The position numbers and the translations under genes were made by a program. A DNA stretch of 46,881 nucleotides from JBOFOR01 sp051654865 (GTDB lineage Bacteria > Bacillota > Clostridia > Peptostreptococcales > Peptostreptococcaceae). The stretch is from assembly GCA_051654865.1 (NCBI GenBank), contig JBOFYV010000097.1:1-46881 (forward strand), in the 5' to 3' direction. Numbering within the stretch: position 1 is the stretch's first letter; each line of letters opens with the position of its first letter. Below are positions 1-8,534 of the stretch, one piece after another. The notes under the pieces are model-generated. The model worked only from the letters and a program-made list of their open reading frames with translations. It had not been told where the DNA came from and did not search any database.

Positions 1-42
1 ATCTATATTCTCTGGAATTTTTATATCATCAAACTTACTCAT
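1..42 (-). CDS. Probable anti-sigma factor, N-terminus only (cut by window edge)
   Basis: Only the first 14 codons are in the window, reading MSKFDDIKIPENID. The ATG at 42-40 shares one base with the TAA stop of the upstream ECF sigma gene (TAATG), so the two are translationally coupled. A strong AAGGAGG lies just upstream, inside the sigma gene. A short hydrophilic start followed by ...IPENID is typical of the anti-sigma proteins (DUF4179/RsgI type) that follow ECF sigma genes in Clostridia. The function is inferred from position and this short stretch; the rest of the gene is outside the window. Confidence 0.55.
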   Translation of the reverse strand, partial: MSKFDDIKIPENID

Positions 43-611
43 TATCTCTCCTCCTTCAATATATCGTATAACTTCTTCTTACCTCGCCTTATATAAGACT
101 TTACTGTGTTTTCATTACACTCCATAACTTCTGAAATTTGCGTAACTGTAAAATCCTGAAAATATTGAAGTATAATAGGAGTCTTATACTTCTCATCTAA
201 AGAATCTACCGCATCATATAGATCCATATTTTCTTCTATGTTTAAATAAGAAATTTCTCCTATATAATCCTCTACTTGTTCATCTTGAAACTTATTGTAA
301 TGTCTATTCTTTAGATTCACATTATTTATTAGTATCTTAGTTATCCAAGTCTTAAAAAATTGTGGATTTCTAAGTTTGGAAATACTTATATAAGCCTTGT
401 ACACAGTTTCTTGATATATATCCAGTGCATCATGCTCATTCTTCACATATATAAATGCTGTCTTATATAAATACTCCTTATAGTTTTTTATCAATGCTTC
501 AAATGATTCATCACAACCATCTTGAGCATTTTCTACTAGCTTATACTCACTGTATTCTTCTCGTTTTTTATTAAATAATTGTATTTTTTTCATAGCTACA
601 CTCTCAAACAT
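42..611 (-). CDS. ECF-family RNA polymerase sigma factor
   Basis: This 189-residue protein is a group 4 sigma factor that redirects RNA polymerase to stress-type promoters. Sigma region 2 covers about residues 30-100, including the core-binding stretch DALDIYQETVYKAY. Region 4 covers about 130-185, with a helix-turn-helix around VTQISEVMECNENTVKSYIR. I chose the ATG at 611 because GGGGAGG sits 5 bases upstream; the longer reading to 674 adds 21 residues with no ribosome site. It overlaps the next gene, a probable anti-sigma factor, by one base. The family is clear but the specific sigma (SigV/SigX-like or other) cannot be named. Confidence 0.9.
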   Translation of the reverse strand: MFESVAMKKIQLFNKKREEYSEYKLVENAQDGCDESFEALIKNYKEYLYKTAFIYVKNEHDALDIYQETVYKAYISISKLRNPQFFKTWITKILINNVNLKNRHYNKFQDEQVEDYIGEISYLNIEENMDLYDAVDSLDEKYKTPIILQYFQDFTVTQISEVMECNENTVKSYIRRGKKKLYDILKEER

Positions 612-623
612 TATTTCCTCCCC

Positions 624-639
624 TGTAATCATGATTACA
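624..639. promoter_or_regulatory. Perfect 16-bp palindrome before the sigma gene
   Basis: TGTAATCATGATTACA reads identically on both strands. It lies between the candidate promoter (647-673) and the Shine-Dalgarno of the ECF sigma gene, where a dimeric repressor could block transcription. The outline vaguely recalls Fur-family boxes, but the half-site spacing differs, so no regulator is assigned. Confidence 0.4.
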
Positions 640-646
640 TATATTA

Positions 647-673
647 GATACATTAGATATACATAGAGTTGCA
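647..673 (-). promoter_or_regulatory. Candidate ECF-type promoter of the sigma gene
   Basis: On the minus strand TGCAAC (673-668) is followed after 16 bases by GTATC (651-647). This resembles the AAC-containing -35 and CGT-like -10 layout of autoregulated ECF sigma promoters. It would give a leader of roughly 30 bases. It is a pattern match in AT-rich DNA only. Confidence 0.3.
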
Positions 674-681
674 TAAATTTG

Positions 682-710
682 AAAAAAGTTTGAACACAAG
701 CTCAAACTTT
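682..710 (-). terminator. Terminator-like hairpin upstream of the sigma gene
   Basis: The arms AAAGTTTGA (685-693) and TCAAACTTT (702-710) form a 9-bp stem with an 8-base loop. On the minus strand the hairpin is followed by six U residues (687-682). It would end a transcript coming from the 744-857 interval. Confidence 0.5.
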
Positions 711-743
711 CTATATACATGATTCTATAAATATTTAATATAT

Positions 744-857
744 CTAATATTTTGTATTAATATTAATACAATACACAAACCATACTATTAGTTTCGATGA
801 AACTAAACCTACCGTTGTAAGCTCAGCACCCATACCCATTAAAATAAATTTAAGCAT
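744..857 (-). other. Short open frame (37 codons), uncertain
   Basis: The 255-base gap between the sigma gene and the DUF819 terminator holds one minus-strand frame starting MLKFILMGMGAELTTVGLVS and ending at a TAG at 746-744. It is followed by the hairpin at 682-710, which would suit a small transcript. There is no convincing Shine-Dalgarno and I do not recognise the peptide. It may be a gene remnant or chance. Confidence 0.15.
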
Positions 858-875
858 AATACTATTTTAGCGCAC

Positions 876-918
876 AAAAAAAGTATTACTAGAATCAATT
901 TTTTCAGTAATACTTTTT
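876..918 (-). terminator. Rho-independent terminator of the DUF819 gene
   Basis: AAAAAGTATTACT (878-890) pairs with AGTAATACTTTTT (906-918). On the minus strand the stem is followed by a U run (882-876). It lies 10 bases past the DUF819 stop codon. Confidence 0.85.
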
Positions 919-928
919 ATTATTTAAA

Positions 929-2092
929 TTAGCTTAACATTAATAATATCTGACTCACTGTTAACGCTACATATGTACCAATTACATTTCCTAATAACCC
1001 CATCAGTACTCCTACTGGTATCAATGCCGGATTATAACATCCTGCAAATATAGGAGCAGATGTAACACCTCCTACGTTAGCTATACTTCCTAGTTCACAA
1101 GCAAATAAGTCTAACTTAAATAACTTCGCTAATAATATTAGCCCAACTAAATGAACCACTATAACTACACATCCAAATAATATGTATATAGGAGCATCAC
1201 CTAATCCAAAGAAGCTAGCTTTACTTCCTGTAACAGCTAATAGTAAATACATAAATACATTTCCTATTAATGCACTACCGTTTATCTTAGATAATGGTGT
1301 CATACCCAAAATTATAGATATTGTTGACGTTATTAATATAGTATACGTAGTTGTGTTTAAAACATTTCCAATCTTAGGTAAGCTACCTGCTAATGTTTGA
1401 GCTATAGACGCTACTCCAAATCCTATTGCCAGTAATAACATTATATCTATGAAGGTAGGCGTTTTATTAACGTCAACATCTTCTTCTAAAGTCATTGCTG
1501 CTTCATCTAAATATGAAGTATTAGCTTTTGACCATCCATTAAATTTATTAACAAACTTTAAAGTCATCATAAGTACTGATAATAAGATTGTATATGATAT
1601 AGACCCCATTAAAATAGCATAACTTAATCCTTCTTCAGAAACACCCAATGCATTCGCTGTTGCCATCATATTAGAAGAGCCACCTATCCAAGCTCCAGAA
1701 GCTGCACCAAGTACACTCCAAGCATCAGGACCTAAGCTTCCTTTGAATATTAAGAATGCCACAACAAACCCCAATACTATTGTAAAAGTAGCACACATAA
1801 ATGCTAATATCATTCTAGGTCCCATTTTTAGTATTTTTCTTAAGTCGCATTGTAATAACATAAACACTAACATTAATGGCAAGAAATTAACCGAAATTAT
1901 ATCTTGGTATATCACAACACTTTCTGTTTTAGGGAATAACCCGAACGAACCTAATATTGCAGAACCAAGGTAAATTATTAACATAGGTGAAAATATATCG
2001 AATATCTTCCACTTTAACTTATCTACCATAAAGAATACAATTGCAATAAAACAAATTAAAAAACTCACATATGCAAAACCATTTTGAATCAT
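929..2092 (-). CDS. DUF819 family integral membrane protein
   Basis: The 387-residue protein is almost entirely hydrophobic, with about ten membrane spans in two halves joined by an acidic cytosolic stretch near residues 205-220 (LDEAAMTLEEDVDV). Glycine-rich signatures such as GAASGAWIGGSSNMMA and GSIANVGGVTSAPIFAG match the DUF819 (YjcL-like) family, which has no established substrate. The ATG at 2092 is preceded by GGGGGAGG, so I prefer it over the 11-codon extension to 2125. It stands alone between its own terminator and a divergent M42 peptidase gene. Transport of a small organic ion is plausible, but nothing here identifies a substrate. Confidence 0.85.
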   Translation of the reverse strand: MIQNGFAYVSFLICFIAIVFFMVDKLKWKIFDIFSPMLIIYLGSAILGSFGLFPKTESVVIYQDIISVNFLPLMLVFMLLQCDLRKILKMGPRMILAFMCATFTIVLGFVVAFLIFKGSLGPDAWSVLGAASGAWIGGSSNMMATANALGVSEEGLSYAILMGSISYTILLSVLMMTLKFVNKFNGWSKANTSYLDEAAMTLEEDVDVNKTPTFIDIMLLLAIGFGVASIAQTLAGSLPKIGNVLNTTTYTILITSTISIILGMTPLSKINGSALIGNVFMYLLLAVTGSKASFFGLGDAPIYILFGCVVIVVHLVGLILLAKLFKLDLFACELGSIANVGGVTSAPIFAGCYNPALIPVGVLMGLLGNVIGTYVALTVSQILLMLS

Positions 2093-2243
2093 TATAAATC
2101 CTCCCCCACGATGAATATTTCCCATATAGTACGTATATTTTGTATTTTTTTATCAATATAGTTCTATATTAATATATTTTTATATATTTTGTAAATATTT
2201 TTTATTATGAATAGAAAAAATTTTCTGAAATAAATAACTATTC

Positions 2244-2273
2244 TTGTAATAACATTTTTCTTTATGATATAAT
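2244..2273 (+). promoter_or_regulatory. Sigma-A promoter of the M42 peptidase gene
   Basis: TTGTAA (2244-2249), an 18-base spacer and TATAAT (2268-2273), with an extended -10 TG at 2265-2266. It lies about 45 bases upstream of the start codon. Confidence 0.65.
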
Positions 2274-2317
2274 ATTTTTATTATTATTTCGACAAAAGGA
2301 TAAAAGGGGAGAAAGCA

Positions 2318-3358
2318 ATGAAATTTGATTTAAATAATACTATTAATGTTATGAAAAAATATTTAGATATACCAAGTCCTGCAGGATATACAGATATAGC
2401 TGTGTTAGAATGTCAAAAAGACTTTGAATCTTTAGGGCTAGAGTGTAATATTACTAATAAGGGCGCCCTTATAGCTAGACTTCCAGGAGAAGATAATACT
2501 AATCAAATTACAATTTCTGCTCATATGGATACATTAGGCGCAATGGTAAAAGAAATAACACCAGATGGAAAAATCAAATACCATAAAATAGGCGGTGGGT
2601 GTTGGGCTGCTGTAGAAGGTGAAAACTGCACAGTAATAACTCGAAAAAATGGTGAAATAAGAGGAACTGTAACTTTTAAATATTCTTCTACTCATACCTA
2701 CGGTCAAGTATTAGCTGGAAGTGAAAGAACCGGTGATAATATGATTATCAGACTTGATGAAGACGTAATTTGTAAGCAAGATGTTCTAGACTTAGGTATA
2801 AATGTAGGAGACTTTATATATATGGATACTAGATTTGAATATACTAAATCTGGATTCATAAAAACTAGATATATAGATAATAAAGCTGCTGTAGCTATAG
2901 TATTAGAATTAGCTAGATACTTCAAAGAAAATAATATAAAACCAGCTCGTACTACTAATTTCTTTATAAGCACATACGAAGAAGTAGGACATGGACCATC
3001 TAAGTCTATACCTTGTCAAACTACAGAATTCGTTTCTATAGATGTCGCTCCAGTGGGAGATGGACAAACTTCTAGTGAACATAGCGTATGTATTACAGCA
3101 AAGGATAAATTAACTGTTTATGATTCTTATTTAAGATTTAAACTAACTGATATAGCTGAAGAGAATGAAGTTTTACACAATATAGATGTATTTAATAACT
3201 ACGGTTCTGATGCTTCTCAGGCTATATTATGGGGAGAAGACTTTAGATTTGCTAACGTCGGACCAGGGATCGATACTAGCCATCACTATGAGAGAACTCA
3301 TATTGATGCAATAGATAATACACTTAAATTGCTTGGATACTATATACTTTCTAAATAA
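2318..3358 (+). CDS. M42 family glutamyl/deblocking aminopeptidase-like metallopeptidase
   Basis: This 346-residue protein is a cytosolic di-zinc aminopeptidase of the M42 (FrvX/YsdC-like) family, which trims residues from short peptides and usually forms large multimers. Expected metal and catalytic residues are visible: SAHMDTLG (His69, Asp71), YIDNKAA (Asp187), YEEVGHG (Glu221/Glu222), IDVAP (Asp242) and a C-terminal DTSHHYERTH His. The length is normal for the family. A GGGGAGA Shine-Dalgarno and the promoter at 2244-2273 support the start. It is monocistronic, converges on purL and shares a terminator with it. Substrate preference cannot be read from the sequence. Confidence 0.9.
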   Translation: MKFDLNNTINVMKKYLDIPSPAGYTDIAVLECQKDFESLGLECNITNKGALIARLPGEDNTNQITISAHMDTLGAMVKEITPDGKIKYHKIGGGCWAAVEGENCTVITRKNGEIRGTVTFKYSSTHTYGQVLAGSERTGDNMIIRLDEDVICKQDVLDLGINVGDFIYMDTRFEYTKSGFIKTRYIDNKAAVAIVLELARYFKENNIKPARTTNFFISTYEEVGHGPSKSIPCQTTEFVSIDVAPVGDGQTSSEHSVCITAKDKLTVYDSYLRFKLTDIAEENEVLHNIDVFNNYGSDASQAILWGEDFRFANVGPGIDTSHHYERTHIDAIDNTLKLLGYYILSK

Positions 3359-3375
3359 TATATATTGCTGCAAGT

Positions 3376-3416
3376 AAAAATACTACTGGCTATTTCAAAG
3401 TGCCAGTAGTATTTTT
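3376..3416. terminator. Bidirectional terminator between the M42 peptidase gene and purL
   Basis: AAAAATACTACTGGC (3376-3390) and GCCAGTAGTATTTTT (3402-3416) form a perfect 15-bp stem with an 11-base loop. It has U-rich tails in both directions and serves both converging genes. Confidence 0.9.
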
Positions 3417-3442
3417 GCAATATCTACTAAGTACATATCATT

Positions 3443-6400
3443 TTATTTAAAGTAGTTTACTCCAGATTCAAATATCTTTTGATCCTTTTCACCTATTATA
3501 TTCTTAACTACATTGTTTCCTATTCTCTCTGAGTGACCCATCTTACCAAGTATTCTACCATCTATACTAGTTATACCTTCAACTGCATAAGTAGAACCAT
3601 TAGGATTGAACTCTATATCATAAGTAGCATTACCACTAAAGTCTACATACTGAGTAGCTATTTGTCCATTAGCTATTAATTGCTTCATAACTTCCTCACT
3701 AGCTACGAATTTACCTTCGCCGTGAGATATAGCTATACTATGAACATCTCCTACTTCAGTGCCATTAAGCCATGGAGACTTGTTAGATGCTATTCTAGTT
3801 TGAACCATTTTAGCTTGATGTCTACCTATATTATTGTAAGTAAGAGTAGGTGCATCTACTGATGTTTCTCTTATTTCACCATATGGTACTAATCCAAGTT
3901 TTATTAAAGCTTGGAATCCGTTACAGATACCTAACATTAATCCATCTTGCTTAGTTAAGAATTCATTTACAGCTTCAGCTATCTTTGGATTTCTAAATAC
4001 TGTTGCTATGAATTTACCAGAACCATCTGGCTCATCCCCTGCACTAAATCCTCCTGGTAGCATTATTATTTGAGACTCACGTATTTGATTTACTATAGTA
4101 TCTATAGAATCTTCTACATCTCTGTCAGTTAAGTTTCTAAATACTTCTATATTAGCATGAGCTCCTGCTCTTTCAAAAGATCTTTGTAAGTCATATTCAC
4201 AGTTTGTTCCTGGGAATGTTGGTATAAATACTCTTGGTTTAGCTATTGTTAATGATGATTTTTTAGTTTCACCTTGAGATATAAAGTTTATTGTTTCTAA
4301 TTTTTCTTTTATTTCTGATGATTTAGTTGGGAATACTGGCTCTAATGTAGCACAGTGAGCATTATATAACTCCTCTAATCCTATTTCTTCATTAGCTATT
4401 ATTATACTTTGAGTTTCTGTAGTAATTCCAAGTACTGTATAATTATATCCTTCTAATAATGATAAATCCTCATTTGATAACTCAAGTACTATGTTTCCAT
4501 AGTTAGCTTCGAATAAGTCTTCAGCTACTTCATTAAACTTAAATCCTATTCTATTACCAAATGCCATCTTAGCTATGGCTTCACCTATTCCACCAAATCC
4601 AAGTGCATATGTTGATAACACTTGCTTATTGTGTATAAGTTCTGTTAGTTTATCTAAGTTTTTCTTTAGTATATCAAAGTCAACTACATCATTTTCTTTT
4701 CTATCTGTTGATAACATTATAACAGTTGAATTAGTATTTTTAAATTCTGGTGACATTACATATTCTGCATCTATAGTATCAACTGCAAATGAAACTAGTG
4801 TTGGTGGTACATCTATATCTTTAAATGTTCCAGACATACTATCTTTTCCACCTATAGCAGGTATTCCTAATCTATTTTGAGCATAGTATGCACCTAATAA
4901 TGCTGCAAATGGTTTACCCCATCTAGTTGGGTTATCCCCAAGTTTCTCGAAATACTCTTGTAAAGTAAGTCTTATTCCACTATAGTTACCCCCAATTGCC
5001 ACAACTTTACACACAGATTCTACTACAGCATATAAAGCACCGTGGAATGGACTCCACTTTCCTATTCTAGGGTTGTATCCGTAAGTCATTATTGTTGAAG
5101 TATTAGTTTCTCCACCAAGTACAGGTATTTTAGCAACCATCCCTTGAGCTGGTGTAGCTTGATACTTACCACCAAATGGCATAAGTACAGTGTTTCCACC
5201 TATAGTGTTATCAAATCTTTCAACTAATCCTTTTTGTGAACAAACATTTAAGTCTGATAATACATTTATAAATTTATCTTTTAAGTTAACATCTGTTGCT
5301 AATTCACATTCTACATCCTTAGCAAAGAATGTTTCTTCTTCATTTACTTTAGCTACGTGAACCTTTGTAGTTTGCTTAACTCCGTTAGTTTCTATGAAAT
5401 CTCTGCTCATATTTACTATAGCTTTGCCATTCCAGAACATTCTCATATATCCAGTATCCGTTACTGTAGCTACATGAGTTGCTTCTAGATTTTCTTTCTT
5501 AGCTAATTCTATAAATTTATCTTTGTTATGAGCTTCTATAACAACTGCCATACGCTCTTGAGATTCTGATATAGCTATTTCTGTACCATCTAATCCATCG
5601 TATTTTTTAGGTACTAAATCTAAATTTATATCTAAACTATCTGCAACCTCCCCTATAGCAACACATACTCCACCTGCTCCGAAGTCGTTACATCTTTTTA
5701 TCATTTGTGCAACTTCTCTATTTCTAAAGAATCTTTGTATTTTTCTTTCGTTAGGAGCATCTCCTTTTTGTACTTCTGCACTACAAGTAAGTATCGACTC
5801 TTCGCTATGTTCTTTAGAAGAACCAGTAGCTCCTCCACATCCATCTCTACCTGTTTTTCCTCCAAGAAGTACTACTATATCTCCACTTTGAGGAACTTCT
5901 CTTACTACATTTTCCTTAGGTGCTGCAGCTATAACTGCTCCTATTTCCATTCTCTTCGCAACAAAATCTTCATCATAAACTTCTGCAACTTGACCTGTTG
6001 TAAGTCCTATTTGGTTACCATATGAACTATATCCATGAGCAGCCTCAGTAGTTATCTTTCTTTGCATTAACTTTCCAGGTAATGTATCTTCTAAAGTAGT
6101 TCTAGGATCTGCACTTCCTGTAACACGCATTGCTTGATATACATAACTTCTCCCTGATAATGGGTCTCTTATTGCTCCACCTAAACAAGTAGCCGCTCCA
6201 CCAAATGGTTCTATTTCTGTTGGGTGGTTGTGAGTTTCATTTTTGAACATTACTAGGTATTGTTCTTGTTTCCCATCTATTTCAACATCAACATTTATGC
6301 TACAAGCATTTATTTCTTCACTTATATCTAAATCCTCTAGTTTACCTTCTTTTCTTAACTCTTTCATAGCTATTGTAGCTATATCCATTAAACATACATC

Positions 6401-7243
6401 TTTTTGTCTATCTACATAAACATTTTTTCTAGATTCAAGGTACATATCATATGCTTCTTTAACTACATTTGTATATTTACCTTCTTCTATTTGTATGTCT
6501 TCTATTTCAGTCATAAATGTAGTGTGTCTACAGTGATCTGACCAGTAAGTATCCAATACTTTTATTTCTGTTATTGTAGGATTTCTTCTTTCTGTATCTC
6601 TAAAGTATGCTTGAACATGAGCTAAATCACCTATTGTCATAGCTAGTCCTTGTTCATTTAAGAAGTTTATTAATCCTTCATTAGTTAATTCTACAAATCT
6701 ATCTAGTACGTCTACTTCTGTAGGTATTTCCATCTCCATTTTTAAACTTTCTGGCTTTTCTAAAGAAGCTTCTCTACTATCTACTGGATTTATACAATAT
6801 TTCTTGATTTGTTCAAATTGATCATCAGTTATGTTTCCACTTAATATATATACTTTTGCTGTATTTATAGTTGGTCTCTTACCTTGATTTAATATTTGTA
6901 CACATTGAGCTGCCCAATCTCCTCTTTGGTCATATTGGCCAGGTAGGTATTCTATAGCAAACACTCTTTCATTTGTTTCATCACTATTTGTAACAGATAA
7001 AGTTTCACGATAAACCACATCTAAATTAGGCTCTGAAAATATAGTGTTTGCTGCACTTTCGTATACTTTACAATCTATACCCTCTATATCATATCTATTT
7101 AAAACTCTTATATCTTCTATAGTATATATATGTAAACTTTCTTCTAAATCCTTTTTTAAAGCTTTAGCTTCAAGGTCAAATCCTTGTCTTTTTTCTACTA
7201 ATATTCTTCTAACAGTTGACTCTAAACTTATAGCATTTGACAT
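3443..7243 (-). CDS. purL: Phosphoribosylformylglycinamidine synthase, single-chain form
   Basis: FGAM synthase converts FGAR plus glutamine and ATP to FGAM, the step before PurM. This 1266-residue protein is the fused long form: an N-terminal domain, two PurM-like ATP-binding halves (for example HNHPTEIEPFGGAATCLGG near 335-355) and a C-terminal class I glutaminase. In the glutaminase the nucleophile is Cys1107 (MLGICNGF), with His1237 and Glu1239 in GHSER. Separate purS and purQ genes are therefore unnecessary, and none is seen. It is the last gene of the pur operon, 28 bases after purD, with GGGAG before the ATG, and it ends at a strong terminator. Confidence 0.97.
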   Translation of the reverse strand: MSNAISLESTVRRILVEKRQGFDLEAKALKKDLEESLHIYTIEDIRVLNRYDIEGIDCKVYESAANTIFSEPNLDVVYRETLSVTNSDETNERVFAIEYLPGQYDQRGDWAAQCVQILNQGKRPTINTAKVYILSGNITDDQFEQIKKYCINPVDSREASLEKPESLKMEMEIPTEVDVLDRFVELTNEGLINFLNEQGLAMTIGDLAHVQAYFRDTERRNPTITEIKVLDTYWSDHCRHTTFMTEIEDIQIEEGKYTNVVKEAYDMYLESRKNVYVDRQKDVCLMDIATIAMKELRKEGKLEDLDISEEINACSINVDVEIDGKQEQYLVMFKNETHNHPTEIEPFGGAATCLGGAIRDPLSGRSYVYQAMRVTGSADPRTTLEDTLPGKLMQRKITTEAAHGYSSYGNQIGLTTGQVAEVYDEDFVAKRMEIGAVIAAAPKENVVREVPQSGDIVVLLGGKTGRDGCGGATGSSKEHSEESILTCSAEVQKGDAPNERKIQRFFRNREVAQMIKRCNDFGAGGVCVAIGEVADSLDINLDLVPKKYDGLDGTEIAISESQERMAVVIEAHNKDKFIELAKKENLEATHVATVTDTGYMRMFWNGKAIVNMSRDFIETNGVKQTTKVHVAKVNEEETFFAKDVECELATDVNLKDKFINVLSDLNVCSQKGLVERFDNTIGGNTVLMPFGGKYQATPAQGMVAKIPVLGGETNTSTIMTYGYNPRIGKWSPFHGALYAVVESVCKVVAIGGNYSGIRLTLQEYFEKLGDNPTRWGKPFAALLGAYYAQNRLGIPAIGGKDSMSGTFKDIDVPPTLVSFAVDTIDAEYVMSPEFKNTNSTVIMLSTDRKENDVVDFDILKKNLDKLTELIHNKQVLSTYALGFGGIGEAIAKMAFGNRIGFKFNEVAEDLFEANYGNIVLELSNEDLSLLEGYNYTVLGITTETQSIIIANEEIGLEELYNAHCATLEPVFPTKSSEIKEKLETINFISQGETKKSSLTIAKPRVFIPTFPGTNCEYDLQRSFERAGAHANIEVFRNLTDRDVEDSIDTIVNQIRESQIIMLPGGFSAGDEPDGSGKFIATVFRNPKIAEAVNEFLTKQDGLMLGICNGFQALIKLGLVPYGEIRETSVDAPTLTYNNIGRHQAKMVQTRIASNKSPWLNGTEVGDVHSIAISHGEGKFVASEEVMKQLIANGQIATQYVDFSGNATYDIEFNPNGSTYAVEGITSIDGRILGKMGHSERIGNNVVKNIIGEKDQKIFESGVNYFK

Positions 7244-7271
7244 AATAAATCTCCCTTTTTATTTATTATAA

Positions 7272-8522
7272 TTACATCCCTATATCTGTTCTGTAGTGCA
7301 TTCCTTCGAAGCTTATTTTATTTATATTTTCATATACTTTTTTCGCTGCTTCTTCAACAGTACTAGCATTAGCTGTTATTCCGATTACTCTTCCACCATT
7401 AGTAACTAAGTTGTTATCTATCATTTTAGTTCCACTATGGAATACTACAATGTCTTTATCTAAATTTTCAAGACCTGTTATTACCTTGCCTTTTTCATAG
7501 TTATCAGGATATCCACCTGATGTAAGCATTACACAAACAGCTTCTTCTTTTTTATATTCGATTTCTATTTCATTTAATTTGTTATCTATTATAGATTCCA
7601 TTATTTGATGTAAATCTGTATCTAATCTAAATAATACAGATTGAGTTTCTGGATCACCAAATCTTACGTTGTACTCAAGCACCTTTGGACCATCTTCACT
7701 TATCATAAGACCAACAAATAATATACCTTTGTAATTTAAGTTGTCTTTTTTGAATCCTTCTAACGTTGTATTTAATACATTTTCTTGTATTTCTTTAGCT
7801 AATTCTTCTGTATATATTTCACTTGGAGAGAATGTTCCCATTCCACCTGTGTTGGGACCTTCTTCATTATTGTATATCTTTTTATGATCTTTAGCACTTA
7901 CCATAGGTATTATAGTGTTGTTATCAACGAAGGCTAATATAGAAGTTTCTATTCCTCTTAAAAACTCTTCTACTACTACTTTATCCCCAGCAGTTCCAAA
8001 TTTCTTGTCACTCATCATTTCTTTTAAAGTCTTTATTGCATCTTCTCTATTTTCTGGTATTACAACACCTTTACCTGCTGCTAATCCATCTGCTTTTATT
8101 ACTACTGGATATCCAAAACTATCTATTTCACTTATAGCTTCTTCTAAATTTGTATACTCTTTATACTTTGCAGTTGGTATGTTATGTCTTACCATAAACT
8201 CCTTACAGAAAGCTTTACTTCCTTCTAATTGAGCACATTTTTTATTAGGTCCAAAAACTCTTAAGCCTTCTTTTTCAAACTCATCTACAATCCCCTTAAC
8301 AAGTGGAACCTCTGGCCCCACGATTGTTAAGTCTACTTTATTTTCTTTTGCAAATTTTACTAAGCTATCTATATCACTATCATTTATATTTAAACACTCT
8401 GCTACATCAGCTATTCCCGCATTTCCTGGAGCACAGTAGATTTTTTCAACGTTATTTTCATTGTTTAATTTCCAAGCTATGGCATGTTCTCTACCGCCAC
8501 CGCCTACAACTAATATTTTCAT
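7272..8522 (-). CDS. purD: Phosphoribosylamine-glycine ligase (GAR synthetase)
   Basis: PurD joins glycine to phosphoribosylamine with ATP, the second step of purine synthesis. The 416-residue length is typical. The N-terminus MKILVVGGGGREHAIAW is the family signature. The ATP-grasp core includes KADGLAAGKGV near 145-155 and the metal-binding EYNVRFGDPETQ near 285. A GGGGG Shine-Dalgarno precedes the ATG. It follows purH by 12 bases and precedes purL by 28 bases, so it is clearly part of one transcript. Confidence 0.97.
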   Translation of the reverse strand: MKILVVGGGGREHAIAWKLNNENNVEKIYCAPGNAGIADVAECLNINDSDIDSLVKFAKENKVDLTIVGPEVPLVKGIVDEFEKEGLRVFGPNKKCAQLEGSKAFCKEFMVRHNIPTAKYKEYTNLEEAISEIDSFGYPVVIKADGLAAGKGVVIPENREDAIKTLKEMMSDKKFGTAGDKVVVEEFLRGIETSILAFVDNNTIIPMVSAKDHKKIYNNEEGPNTGGMGTFSPSEIYTEELAKEIQENVLNTTLEGFKKDNLNYKGILFVGLMISEDGPKVLEYNVRFGDPETQSVLFRLDTDLHQIMESIIDNKLNEIEIEYKKEEAVCVMLTSGGYPDNYEKGKVITGLENLDKDIVVFHSGTKMIDNNLVTNGGRVIGITANASTVEEAAKKVYENINKISFEGMHYRTDIGM

Positions 8523-8534
8523 AAAATTTACCCC

